This document shows, piece by piece, positions 1 through 12,600 of a stretch of 64,000 nt of DNA. Within the stretch, counting starts at the first letter, position 1. Each line of letters opens with the position of its first letter. Source of the DNA: Telopea speciosissima (lineage: Eukaryota > Streptophyta > Magnoliopsida > Proteales > Proteaceae); contig NC_057923.1 in NCBI RefSeq assembly GCF_018873765.1, positions 11,792,413 through 11,856,412 on the forward strand, in the 5' to 3' direction. The translations under genes were made by a program, and so were the position numbers. The notes under the pieces were generated by a model. It worked only from the letters and a program-made list of their open reading frames with translations, made no database searches and was not told the origin of the DNA.

Positions 1-1126
1 GTCTTTCCCTTCATCATCCCAAAGGGCTTCATCATCGTCCCCTTCTTGGCCAGCATCGGCAGCCCATATGTGATCAATTTTGGGCTCACAAATAAGCATC
101 TCAGGGTTGTTCTCAATCTCTGAAATAACAGTGTTTGTTTTACTCTTCTTGGGGCAGTACTTGGCAACATGCCCTATGCCATCACAATGAAAGCAACGTG
201 TAGAACTTTTTTCCCTATTAAGCATAGGGGCCTTGCCTTTTTCTTGAGCAGTGTAGGTCGTGTAGGCTGTCCACTAGGCCGTGAAGGTGTGCAGGTCTTC
301 TTTAGTTTAAGAAGCTTGTGCATTGTAGCGTCTTGGGCTGCTTTCAACAAATCCTCAGCTTCAAGGCCTTTCTCAAAACAGTCATTGAGACCAGTGATTG
401 GTACTACTCCAATTTTGTCAGGAATTTCAATTTTAAGTCCCAATTTGAAACAGGACAGAAGCTGCTCCTCCTCATCAACTCCAGTGCAGGAAACCAAGTT
501 ATTGAACTTGTCTATATACTCCTCAACTGACATGGTTTCTTGTCGAAGGGTGTTGAGCTGATCGTGCAACCTTCTACGGAAGGTGGAAGGTAGATATTTT
601 GCCCTTAGATGGTCCTTCATCTCCTCTCACGTAGTAGGCTCATTATGTTGGCAGTGCAGTCTGTCTTCGGTGTTCCTCCACCACTCCCTTGCTGGTCCAA
701 TTAGCCTTGTACGGACCAGCTTGAGCTTACGTTCCTCCGTCAACGTAAACCAATCAAAGTAATCGTCAAATGCACATAGCAATCGTAAAACACAACAGGG
801 TCAGATTTCCCGTTGTCTCGCAGCTCCAGCTTGACCTTGTGTTTGTCGTCTCGCTGTCTAGCACCATAACCACCAGCTTCTTCATCATCCTAGTATTGGT
901 TGCATGGTATTCTTTGGGGCAGACGAGGGTAGTTAGGATGAGGTGGGTGTCTGCCTATAGTAGGTTGACCTGACTGTTCTTTCATCTCCTGCATATCAGT
1001 TGTCAATTGTAGAGTAGTCCTCTTCAAGGTTGCCATGTCTGCGGTCAACTGTTGAATAGCTACAGCCAGTTCATTATCAGTCAACGGAGCATGGAGAGGA
1101 TTGTTGGAACTCCCCTCATCACCCAT
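1..1126 (-). pseudogene. gag: Ty3/gypsy retrotransposon gag, broken
   Basis: Minus-strand gag of an LTR retrotransposon, cut by the window edge. The start codon at 1126-1124 opens MGDEGSSNN just inside a primer-binding site. Downstream come a coiled, Gln/Thr-rich N-terminus, a retrotrans_gag core (ERKLKLVRTRLIGPAREWW near 660-740, AKYLPSTF near 590) and a zinc knuckle CFHCDGIGHVAKYC (C-x2-C-x4-H-x4-C) near 165-210. The knuckle is in a different frame from the core, so a frameshift lies around 200-240. A TGA replaces an expected Trp codon near 630. The product would package element RNA. This copy is dead. The pol genes would lie beyond the left edge. Confidence 0.85.
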
Positions 1127-1127
1127 A

Positions 1128-1139
1128 GCTCTGATACCA
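1128..1139 (-). other. tRNA-Met primer-binding site
   Basis: Read on the minus strand the sequence is TGGTATCAGAGC, the complement of the 3' end of initiator tRNA-Met used by many plant LTR elements. It sits directly before the gag start, so the LTR of this element lies to its right. Confidence 0.8.
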
Positions 1140-1990
1140 CGTACCGTAAGATTGAAGCCTGTCCCAAAAAAACCCATAAAATACAGAATAGAACTAGGAC
1201 AGAAATTAGAAGGTTTAGGGTTTAGTCAAACCAGCCAACAGATGAACCCCTCCTTTGGATCGAAGGTAGAGAGTGCTAAGGAAGAGCTGCCTTCAAAGTT
1301 CGAATCAATTCTGGTGGCCTGATGTGAGGATATCAATGAAACACCAAAATAGAAGGTTAAGGAAAAAACCTTCCAAAATAGGCTGTGGATGTTCCCAGCT
1401 GCAACCAAGGGTAATATTTCTTGTGGTGACTCCTTCCAGCAAGTTTGGGTCGATTGTGATGGGTGGATTGATAGATGGATGGGTGGAATGAAAATAGAAG
1501 GTGAAATCAGAAAATTAGAAAGTGTGTGAGAATGAAAGATTGAGACAGTGAGATGGGAGGAAGATGGAGATCGATTGATGGTGCTGGTGGGGTGAATGTG
1601 TTCTCCAAAAATCAGCCTAAGTTGATGGCTGGTGGGAGAGTTAAGGATTCCTCAAGTACAGCTTCAAATCTGGAAACAATGGAAGCAAGGAGAACTTGAA
1701 ATCTGCAGCAGAGATTCAGCAGCAGCAACAGCAGGGTTCGAATGGTCTTCTGAACAAGGAGAAAGTCTTCACAGGGGCTGCAGTAAAAGAACTTGAACAG
1801 GGAAAGGAACAGAGGGATAGAAGGGGAGAGGGTTAAAGATAATTCGGCACTCTCTGCCAGGTCTCTCGACCCTTCAGTACTAGCCTGAGAAAAGACTCAA
1901 ATTGCTGAGCAAATAGCTTCAATCTTCATTCAATAAATCGTGGGGATGGCTGAGATAATAGAAGAGTTGGTAATGTCCAAGCAGTTTTAG
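1140..1990 (-). repeat. Probable decayed LTR of the gag element
   Basis: This stretch lies on the LTR side of the primer-binding site. It has no open frame of note, a CAG/CAA-rich patch near 1700-1735 and a TTTATTGAATGAAG motif (minus strand) near 1925 of the kind seen in LTR transcript ends. No second LTR is in the window, so the outer boundary and exact length cannot be set. Confidence 0.4.
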
Positions 1991-2009
1991 ACTGTAGTAC
2001 GTGTAATGA

Positions 2010-2390
2010 GGCGTGGCTGGATCAGTTTCAGAGGTGCTACCAATGAGTCCTTCTTTGGTGCTCGTCAGATCATTGTTTGCCATATGTGATGATATTCCAA
2101 GGCCAAAAAATACTTTGTTCAGAATGCAGCAGTTTGGGGAAGATCATGAAGACATTTTGAGGTGGTTCGGATCTCTTATGATGTTCCTTTGAGGGGATCT
2201 CCTATTTACGTTGTGGTTGGAAAATTGAAGCAGTTAAAGGGTCATTTAAAGGCTTGGACTAAAATGGCTTTCCCATATGAAGATATTGCAGTAGTCAAAT
2301 CTAAAGTGGGTCTGGAAGATATCTAGGAACCTATTAAGATTGTAGCTCTTGCTAGTGTGCTATTTGACATGGAGTCTGTTGTCCGATTTG
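2010..2390 (+). pseudogene. Possible LINE remnant
   Basis: In the plus frame a segment reads YVVVGKLKQLKGHLKAWTKM (2200-2270). It resembles the KLKxLKxxLKxWN stretch between endonuclease and reverse transcriptase of plant L1 LINEs. Stops interrupt both sides. The match is short, so this is a weak call. Confidence 0.3.
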
Positions 2391-2399
2391 AGTATTAGA

Positions 2400-3250
<851 letters not shown>

Positions 3251-3639
3251 TTATGGGCACACATCAATCCATTGACTCACCATTTAGTGAATTATTCCTT
3301 AGAATTTTCAGTCATTAAAATCAACTGTTTAACATTGATTTTTCATCCTGCTTTATAACTTAAGTGAAAAAATTCTTTTGCTTACCTGATGAATATAGGC
3401 AATGGTGTAGACATGTCCACAAATATTTGGGCACCTACTTAGCCGCCTCATAGTAGACTTGAAGGTCATGTAGATGAGTTTATCTTAATGGTTGATGAAA
3501 CGAACACTTGTCCACAAACGAATGCGCTTTCCTTTTTCTAACAAATTCATTTAATTTTTACCTCTGATCATTGTGTAAAACATGCTTTGCACCGACTTCC
3601 TACTAGTCCATAAAAATACATCTCTTGGTCACCTTGCAG

Positions 3640-6600
3640 CAAGAATATATACGAGGAATCAGTGAATGGAAATTTAATCTGGAAGATTTGAAAGCTCAAG
3701 CTGCTCTTGTAAGTAGGTGTATTTCCTAGTTAGATGTTAATCAATTCAATCAATGACTAATGGGTCAAAGATGTTTTCATTGGTAACAATGGCATTTTAT
3801 TTTTTACTGTTTCACTGGAACTGGATTTTTTGCAGATTGAGGATGATGATGGGATTTCCAATATGAATTATCCAGATGCGAGCAGCAAACAAAAAGAAGG
3901 ATATGATGATGCAAGTTCTATGCCAGAAAAGCCATCACCTGAAACTGTGAACCATTATAATGCTACACCTGTTCAGGAGGTATGGTACTTGTGTTCATAA
4001 TAGGCTTTCACCTACGGAGGGTGCTAATTTCAGAGAGAGTGACCATTAGGAGTGCTGGAGATCTGGCCTGAGTGAAGCCCAAGCAAAAAAGTTTTAACCC
4101 TGGGCCATGCTCAGGTTTATGAAAACTTAAAGGGCGTACCCAGTACACGAGGCTCCCGCCACTGCGGGGTCTGGGGAGGGTCATAATGTACGCAGCCTTA
4201 CCCCTGCTTTCGCAGAGAGGCTGTTTCAGACTCGAACCCGTGACCACTTGATCGCAATGGAGCAACCTCCCCGTTGCACCAAGGCCTGCTAGGGTTTATG
4301 AAAACTATTGAAAATAATTTCTGGAACCTATGTAACACGCATGTGGAGAACTATCATACCTGTCTAAAGTTAGAACTATTATCCCCCCTGAAAAAAAATC
4401 TGAAGTTCGAACAATAATGTCCTGAAAAATCACAAGATATGTATGTAGAATTACTTACTGTTTGTATTGTTCGTCTCATAATAGAAGTCAATACTATATT
4501 CATGTATAATTTCATATTTAGAAGATTTGGAAGGGTTCAGGTGACCTAAGACCTGAATGCAAGTCAACCTGGAGTTTTGTTTTCTTCACCTGGCCCTCTT
4601 AACACCTGAAAAGTCCAGCCAAAGCACCGGTTTTTTGGCCTTAGGCATGTTTGGGTAGACTAGCTCAAGTTTACACCCTGATTCGTAAATGGTAATATAA
4701 CGTCTCCCTTGTATGTTCCAGGACGGGCTTAATGATCTTCAGGATGTGGAAAACTCACTTGCTTCATTTCCTATCCGTCCTCTTCAGGCACTTAAGTATG
4801 TTTATTTTTTTTCATTAGTGTGTTATAGATATCCATTTCTTGGATGGAAGTTTTTTTATACTTTACACAATAGTCTCATGAATGATTTGTTTTGATGAAA
4901 GTAACTTGATATGGTCTTCTATGATTCTGTTTGGGTATTTTTAATAACACACTCTGCCAGTGATTCAAGACATGCATATGGATGGGATAAGAAGAATCAC
5001 TATCTGAATTTTATGCCTATTTTATATTAATGTTTATTAATTTATGCAGAGGTTATTTTGATGTTCGTGAGGATGATATTACCACAAGCAGCCCAAAATG
5101 GAAAGATGCTATCCAATCCAATTCTGATCAACAGTCTCAAGTGCAGTCATCATCAAGGGCAGAGGACCAAGATAGTTATAAGTGTGATGGTGAGAATCTG
5201 GAAAGAAGTAGTTTTTTACCAAAATATGTGATTCCTGGACATCAGAAGTTCTTCAGTGGTTCTATGCTTCCGGACAATGTTCTTTCCCCCCATAAAAAAG
5301 TTAGTGGGGATGGAGACAGGTAATGTTAGTACATTTGAAGATCCACTGTTGCAATCAGCAGTTGTTGTAATCTGTGTACTTATTATTTAGTTTTTAATTG
5401 TTTACAGCAGATCATTTTTTTTTTGGGTACAGCAGATCTTCAATTGTTGACATGTTGAAGAACTAGTGATCATGACTTGCTTTATTCTTCTACCCTGATT
5501 CATACAGTCATTAAAATCGTTCACTTGCATCCTGTGCAAATGCAATAGAAAGAAAAATAAGTGTGAAGCCAGTCATTTTTTTTTTTGGGTGAATTATAAA
5601 ATGTATTAAAGTCCCAAAAAGGGAAATAAAAGTCCATAAGGACAACAATACAAGCCCATAAGGCCAGCAAGAAACTAGATGACAAAAGCCCACATGGGCA
5701 TGTCCAAAGCAACACAAAAGCCACCCCACATGGGCAAGACCAATGCAACACAAAAATCCACATGGGCTTAAAATAAGAGCAATGAAGCCCGAAAGAAAGA
5801 AGAGGGGCAACAAAGATAATTCCAGTAGGGTCCCCCAAACCCTAGACAACTGATCTCAACACATCTTCTTCCTAGCCGCCAAGAGAAAGTCAGGAATCAC
5901 CGGCAAGAAGGCAACCAAGGAGGAGGGGCGCTGGCATTGCGGAGGGCCACGGCCAAACGAGCAGCTGGCCTAGCGAGGGAGACCGCCATGACGGAGGCCG
6001 CCGGCCTTGCGGAGGGCAATGACGAAGAGGCTGCCAGCCGAGCAAAGAGGCAGCCTTGTGGGCTGTGGCCTTGCAGCTGGCAGTGAAATGGCCGAAGGCC
6101 GAGCGAGCCAGCGGAACCAGCAGGAGGGAGGCCAAGCGAGGCTGGCGGATGCAAGACTGCAGGCCAAACACACAGGAGACCGATCAGCGAAAGGTTGCGA
6201 GCGCTGGTGATGCAGACGACGACGGCGGAGGAGCTGACAAACAAGGGAGAAGCAGGGTCGAACAAAGTTGACGGAGAAGCTTGACCAGCGAAGCGGATAC
6301 CAAGCGGGTGCTGCCAAATCGAGCTTGGGATCCAAGGGAAACGGCAGGCCTAGCAGAAGAGGCGACCTGCAGGGCGGCGACCTTACAAAGCGAGCGCCCA
6401 GAGACAACAGTTCGAGAGACTTCAACTTGCGCAGTTAGTACCGAACAAAGGAAGAAAAGTGAAGAAAGGGGGAGGAGGAGGAAGAAGAAGAGAGTGAGGA
6501 AGAGAGAAGGAGAAGGGAGAAGGTGGGGAGCAGCCCAGCCATACAGCCAAGCTGCTCCAAAGCGGCGGCCAAGGGTTTAGAAAAATTCTCGGAGCGTTAG

Positions 6601-9600
6601 GGTTTCCTGCGTTCGGAGGAAAGAAAGAAAAAAATAAGCCAGTCATTAATCATTATATCTTTAAATTAAAATTAAGAAAGTATGCTGATTCAAACCGATT
6701 GATGGAACCTTGTTAAGCAAAAATATTGTGCTATCTAGATCCATTTTACCCTCTTAAGGTTATCATGAAGCCTCATGCATATTTCAATGACATGCTTTCA
6801 CTTGTGTAAGAATGTTTGCTGATTCAAAGTTGTTGATGGAACCTAGTTGAGTAAAATATTGTGATTTCTAAATCCATTTTCCCCCTTGAATTTTGTTTCT
6901 TTCTTAGTTTCTGTTAGCATCATGAAGCCTCATGCGTGGATTATTATTAGTCCTCTCAATTGCATGATGCAAGCGGATGAGCTACTGATGCAAATCACGT
7001 CCGGTGGAAGGAGTTGAATTTTCGGATTTGGGTTTCGTTCAGTTTTTTTTGGTCAAGTTGAATCCGCAGTTCAATAAGTTAAGTCCCCAATGGGTTGTGG
7101 GCTAAGTAATTTTTAGTTTTCTATTGTAACAGGCCTATTATATAAGCCCAAATATTAGGGATTTAAGGCCTATACGAGATTAAGTATTTAGTTTTGTTTT
7201 CTTCGTTTCTAATTCCATGTAATAAGTTACTTAATGGTTAAGATAGATATTAAGTAGAAGTTTCTAATTTTGTTACTTTCTATTTTGTAGGTAATAACTA
7301 TTGATCCTCTATAAGGATTCCATCTTTGTTTCTATTTTATATGCTTTTTATTTTCCTTGTAATAGCTAAGGATCCTTTCCAAAAGGATTCCTTTTTAGTG
7401 TTTGTTTGGCAGCCAAGTAGCAAATATAGTTTCTATTATTTTAATTAGTTCATTGAATCATTGGTCATTATAAATAAAGAGCAAAAAGCACACTAGCCCA
7501 CAGATTTGATGTTTGAGAAAATTATACTCTATGTGAGTGTGTGCACTGTGGTGAATCAGTCACAGCCATAGTTAAAATCTTGTTTCGGTAGCCGGTAGGC
7601 CATTTCGGCCTGACTGAAATATCCGAAATACCGAGATTTCGGCGAAATTTCGGCGAAATCTTGTCCTTTTTCTCATGATATTTTGGTTGGCCGTTTCGGT
7701 GGGTTTTTTGGCCAAATTAAGGCTTGATACTTCATGGAAACCATATTTTAGGCTATTTAAACATATATAAATGTTCATATTGCAAAAACAGTCACCCAAA
7801 GTGGTGTTTTGGATTTGCAGCCTTGATTGGCAGTATACGGTCAAATCCTAATGTTTATTTACACATTGTCTAAGTAATAGAAGATATAATAAGCAAGTTA
7901 AACAAGTAAATAATACAAATATATAGTCAATGAAAATAATTAATTATTGGCAAAAAATTATGTTCGACACCGTTAGGCCGTAGATCGGCCAATGGTGTTT
8001 AATATATATTTAATTGATCCCCATCCAATTTACATAACCCCTAATTTTTTTTTTACAGTTTTGTTGTAGGAAAATAAAAAATTTGAAGCAGAAAAATAAA
8101 AAAAATAATATATATATAAAGAAAAAAAAATTCGACACCGTGAGGTTGTAGATCGGCCTCCGGTGTCTAACATATAATAAATTCATCACTAACCAACATG
8201 TATTGATCATATGTTTTTTCAAAAGACATTTTTGGAGAAAGGGGTTTTACCTGAAATAATGGAGCATGCTTCAATGATGTTTTCCCAAGTGATTCCGGCG
8301 TTGAAGCGGTGAAAAATTGAAGAAGAAATCACAAAACAGCAAAAACAAGCTCAAAAAGTCGAAATGGGAGCAAAAACCAGTCTAAAGAGCTCCTGGTCGA
8401 GAGTCACGAGACTTAGTTTTTTTATACTTGGAGTTTGTAACATCTGTCCGAAATTCGGTGAGATGCTACAAACATTTGAAATTTCAACTGAAATAATGCA
8501 TTTTTCTATTTCAACATGACATCTTGTCTCGGCCTGGCCGAAATTCACAAAATTTCCGAAATTTGGCTGAGATTTAGCACTATGGTCACAGCCCTCGTGG
8601 TGAAGCCTTGGAGGGAGGGTGGTGATACCCAACCGCAGGCCATAGGTGGTGATACCTGTTGATCATATCCTTTTCTTCTTTTCTCCCTTCTCTTTTGTGT
8701 TTTCTTTTCTGTCATACACTGTTCCGGCAAGCATTCTAGCAGTCTAATACTCTAATTCCTACCGTGGGTATCCCTAGGTGAGTTGCAACCTTCTACTTTG
8801 TTAGTACTTAATCTCTAACACTGCTACTTAGTCCTGTCATATTCTGTTAGTTGGTTCCAGCACTGTTATGTCTGTCATATTCTGTTAGACAGAAACCTAA
8901 TTTGAACTTCAGCCGATAGATTGCAAGAATCTGTCCATCAGTTTGGGTTTATATTAAACTATGTTACTCTCCTCCATCCCTACTCCATTCGACATAAATC
9001 TGGTGTTCATCGGATGGCTGGTTAGTGAGTTATCTCAGTTTTCTCTACTTCTATTTTACTGTTTTTGTGACTTACTAATTTCTGTCCATGTCATTTTCTC
9101 ATCATCCATCCGTTAGAGTCCTTTGTTATTTTTACCACCTAAGCAACCTCATAGACATCAGATTCATCGTTTTAGGGTTCTATTTAATCAAAATTTCTGT
9201 TGTGTTTTGGTTCACTGCGATTCTGTTTCTGTAGGTTTGTTAGCGTTGATTTGTTTTGGCCTACCATACCTCATCAGCTATTTTGTAATGTGTTATATCC
9301 TCTATTCATGTCTATCAAGGTGAACTCAGGGTTGAGGGAGACTTTCAATGAGAGGGAGACTAGAGGTGGGCTGTGGAGACTTTAAGTTGCCACACTTTCC
9401 TGTTGACAATAAGGGTCTGAAGATTTCCTAGTAGGAATTAAGTGACGCTGTCGAGACTTATGATGTCTTACACCTTGCTCATTTGACTTTGGATTTTCCC
9501 TAGATAGTGGCAATGAATAAGCGTATTCGTTTGAGATAAGATGCATATGTTTCATTCTTTTTTGTGATGTTTTATTTCTTTTTATTTTCATCTAAGAAGG

Positions 9601-12600
9601 AAAAGAAACTAGAGCAGCTTCTGCTTGACTGTGGTTAATCTATTATATTGCAGCAAAAACTTCACATTGGGATTTGAATAAGCGGGATCAAGTTTCTCCT
9701 CTTATAATGGAATCAATTGAGCTTAGTCCCTCCTAGTGCAGGTTCCACAACTTTCAGATGCTGTAGCTATAGGAACCCTCTGATGCAGGTGCACTATCTT
9801 GGGCCGACCCAAATGCATTTGGGTATCCAGATGGAGATGAACCAGGTCCAGTTTGAGTTTTGGATCTAGTAGGATTTTAGGAATTTACGTTATTTAGGGA
9901 AATAATGTCTTTTAGTTTATTTTATTCTGTTTATTTAGAAGTTAGCTACATAGGGTATTTGGTTTCCCAATTGTTCTTAGTTTCCTTATTTGAATAAGTT
10001 TCCTAGTTAGAGAGTTAGTCTTTATTTTTAGGAGTCTTTTATTTCTCTTTATATATGGTGTAATCCCCCATCGTTGAATAGATTGAATAGAATGGAATAG
10101 TGAAGTGTTTGTGAGTGCCTGCGTGGCCAAAAGTGCTTGTCCGATCTTCTTCTTTCCCGCTCCCTTCTTCTTGTCCGTTCCTCTCTCCCCTGCAAATCTG
10201 ATTTCTTCTCAGATATTCCCTTCCTCCACTGGCCCTCCACCAATTTTGGTATCAGAGCCAAAGGATCCATCATCCTTCCCCATCAATCTCTTTCATTGCA
10301 TTCCCATTAATTCTGTTTTTACTTTACCAAGAATTGAAACCCATCCCCTTCCTCTATACGATCCATTTCTTTTCCCCTGTAATCTCTCCCCATCGATTCC
10401 CACTGCAACAACACCCCACCCCTTTTGTTTTCCCTGTTGTTACAGCGAACAAAAAGACAAAAAAAAGTGGGAACTTCGAACCACTGAAACCCCATCCCCT
10501 TCCTGCAGCAACCACTTCCTTTTCCCATCTATCGCTGAAACCCTACCCCTACTCATCCTTTCAATTCCCAGTTTTCCACTTCACAGTAGTTTCGTTTAAA
10601 AAAAAAATCTACTGTTGGAAAAACAGCCTCAACCCTCCCTTTGGCTCCAGCAGTTAACCCCCCCTCAATTCCACAGCCCATTTCTTCTTCGACAAAACCC
10701 AGCAACCCAAAAAAAAGAGAGAGAGAGAGCGAGAAGAGAAGAGAATCGTACCTGGTTGCTCCTGGATTCCCGCCTCTACTCCCTCCTGTTTTCCCTTCGT
10801 GTTTTCTCCATCACTAGGCCTCTTCGCATCGCCAATAGCAGCGCCTTCCTTGCAGTCTCCCTCTCTGGTTCGACAGAATCAGACTCCCAGTCAAACACGG
10901 TAAACTTTCTTTTCCCCTTCTCACGTCTGCCTTTCTTATCGATTCTACCTTGTTTTTTTTTTCCTTTCTGATTTACCCTTCCGTATTCTGGTTTACTCCT
11001 TTTTTTCTTTCACTTATTGGTTTCCAAGATTACCCTCCATCCTTCTCTCATACATATTACTACCCCTTGTGTTCCTTTTTGAACTTCCATATTACAGTTT
11101 TGCCCCTATTTAGGAACTTCTACTTATTTACAATTCTGCCATTATTGTCATAAACTTCATCAATTTACTGTTTTGCCATTAACTCATGATTTGATTATCC
11201 TTTTATTTGTGTACCCTTACCGATTCCGAATACAAACATGGCCATGGACTCCTTTGTGTTCAAGTTTAGAGTGCACTTGCCCAATGGAAAGCTTGCTATG
11301 TTGTTTATTGATGAAGGGCAAAGCTACAATTTCGTCTCACGATCTGTGGTGGATATGTTATCGAAGAACGGCCAGATCATTATTCACTTTGCGGATTATG
11401 TATTCGTCAAATTCTTCGTTTCTTATTATTGTGACGGTGTGTATTATGATTTATGAGGTGTTCGATTCTCCTCAGCGTATTATTAAATTGGGTCGAGAAT
11501 AGTTGGGAGAACAAAAAGGCATCGTTGATCGTGCCGGAAACTTTGCACCCTACATCCTTTTCACATACCCCAGACAGTCATTCTTCATGGGTTAGTTGAT
11601 GATGTTTGTTCCAAGCCAAAAGAGGCAGCACTAGGGATACAACCTCAACCCGAACAACAGATGTGGCAATAGAAGACGAGATGATTGTGGATCAGTAACA
11701 ATGGACTCCAGTGCAGTGAAAGCTATTCCACATCATGAGTTCGTACTTCCCCATGATTTTTCAGCCATGGATGCACCCCCAAAGCTTCATATTTTGGATT
11801 TTCTTCAAGTTGTAGACTTGGAACCTATAGCCCCCGCTTGTGAGCTTTTATTTCTACCATTCTACAAAAGTCGCCCACGAGTTTTTCTCAACATTGGGGG
11901 AATTGATCCAGGTGCACTACCGACCCAAATCCATTTGGGTATCCAGATGGATATGAACCGGGTCCAGTTTGAGTGTTGGATCTAGTAGGATTTTAGGAAT
12001 TTATGTTATTTGGGGAAATAATGTCTTTTAGTTTATTTGAAGTTCGCTACATAGGGTATTTGGTTTCCCAATTGTTCTTAGTTTCCTTATTTGAATAAGT
12101 TTCTTAGTTAGAGAGAGTCTTTATATTTAGGAGTCTTTTATTTCTCTTTATATATGGTGTAATCCCCCATCGTTGAATAGATTGAATAGTGAAGTGTTTG
12201 TTAGTGCCTGCATGGCCAAAAGTGCTTGTGCGACCTTCTTCTTCCATCCTCCCTTCTTCTTGTGCGTTCCTCTCTCCCCTGCAAATCTGATTTCTTCTAA
12301 GATATTCCCTTCCCCCACCGGCCTTCCACCACTCTCTGCCTAGAGAGAACTTTTGCTCCTATTCTAAAGTGAATATGATGGTGCTTGAAATGTGTCTTAC
12401 TAATACCTCATTCTCTCCATGAAAAGCCTAAATGTTTTTTTAATGATCCACGTAGTGGTATTTTGATAGTTGATAATTTAGTGAGTTGTCTATTTTTGTT
12501 TCTTTAGAGGAAAAGCTTTTAATGCATAATGATACCATCTAAACAAAAGGGCGTACCCAGTGCATGAGGTTTCCGCCACTGCAGGGTCTGGGGAGGGTCA

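Larger units (their letters stand above)
9781..12331 (+). mobile_element. Compact non-autonomous LTR retrotransposon
   Basis: Complete but small element: 5' LTR 9781-10242, tRNA-Met primer-binding site, an internal region of about 1.66 kb, a polypurine tract acattgggggaat at 11891-11903 and 3' LTR 11904-12331. LTRs begin TGAT and end CCACCA. Flanking 5-mers are ccctc and ctctc (4 of 5 match), probably a slightly decayed target-site duplication. The internal region encodes no reverse transcriptase or integrase, only a protease-like remnant. It lies in the same orientation as the host kinase gene, in its largest intron. Confidence 0.85.

Noticed and set aside
4721..4895. 60-codon frame running past kinase exon 3
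   Set aside because: Only the first 25 codons are coding; the rest is intron after a GTATGT donor.
5897..6580. Long overlapping frames on both strands (up to 151 codons)
   Set aside because: They lie wholly within the GC-rich retroposon, lack family resemblance and exist in several frames at once, as expected from GC-rich non-coding DNA.
10105..10971. Three plus-strand frames of 107-164 codons
   Set aside because: They lie in the LTR and leader of the compact element, are Pro/Ser/Phe-rich by base composition and have no domain.
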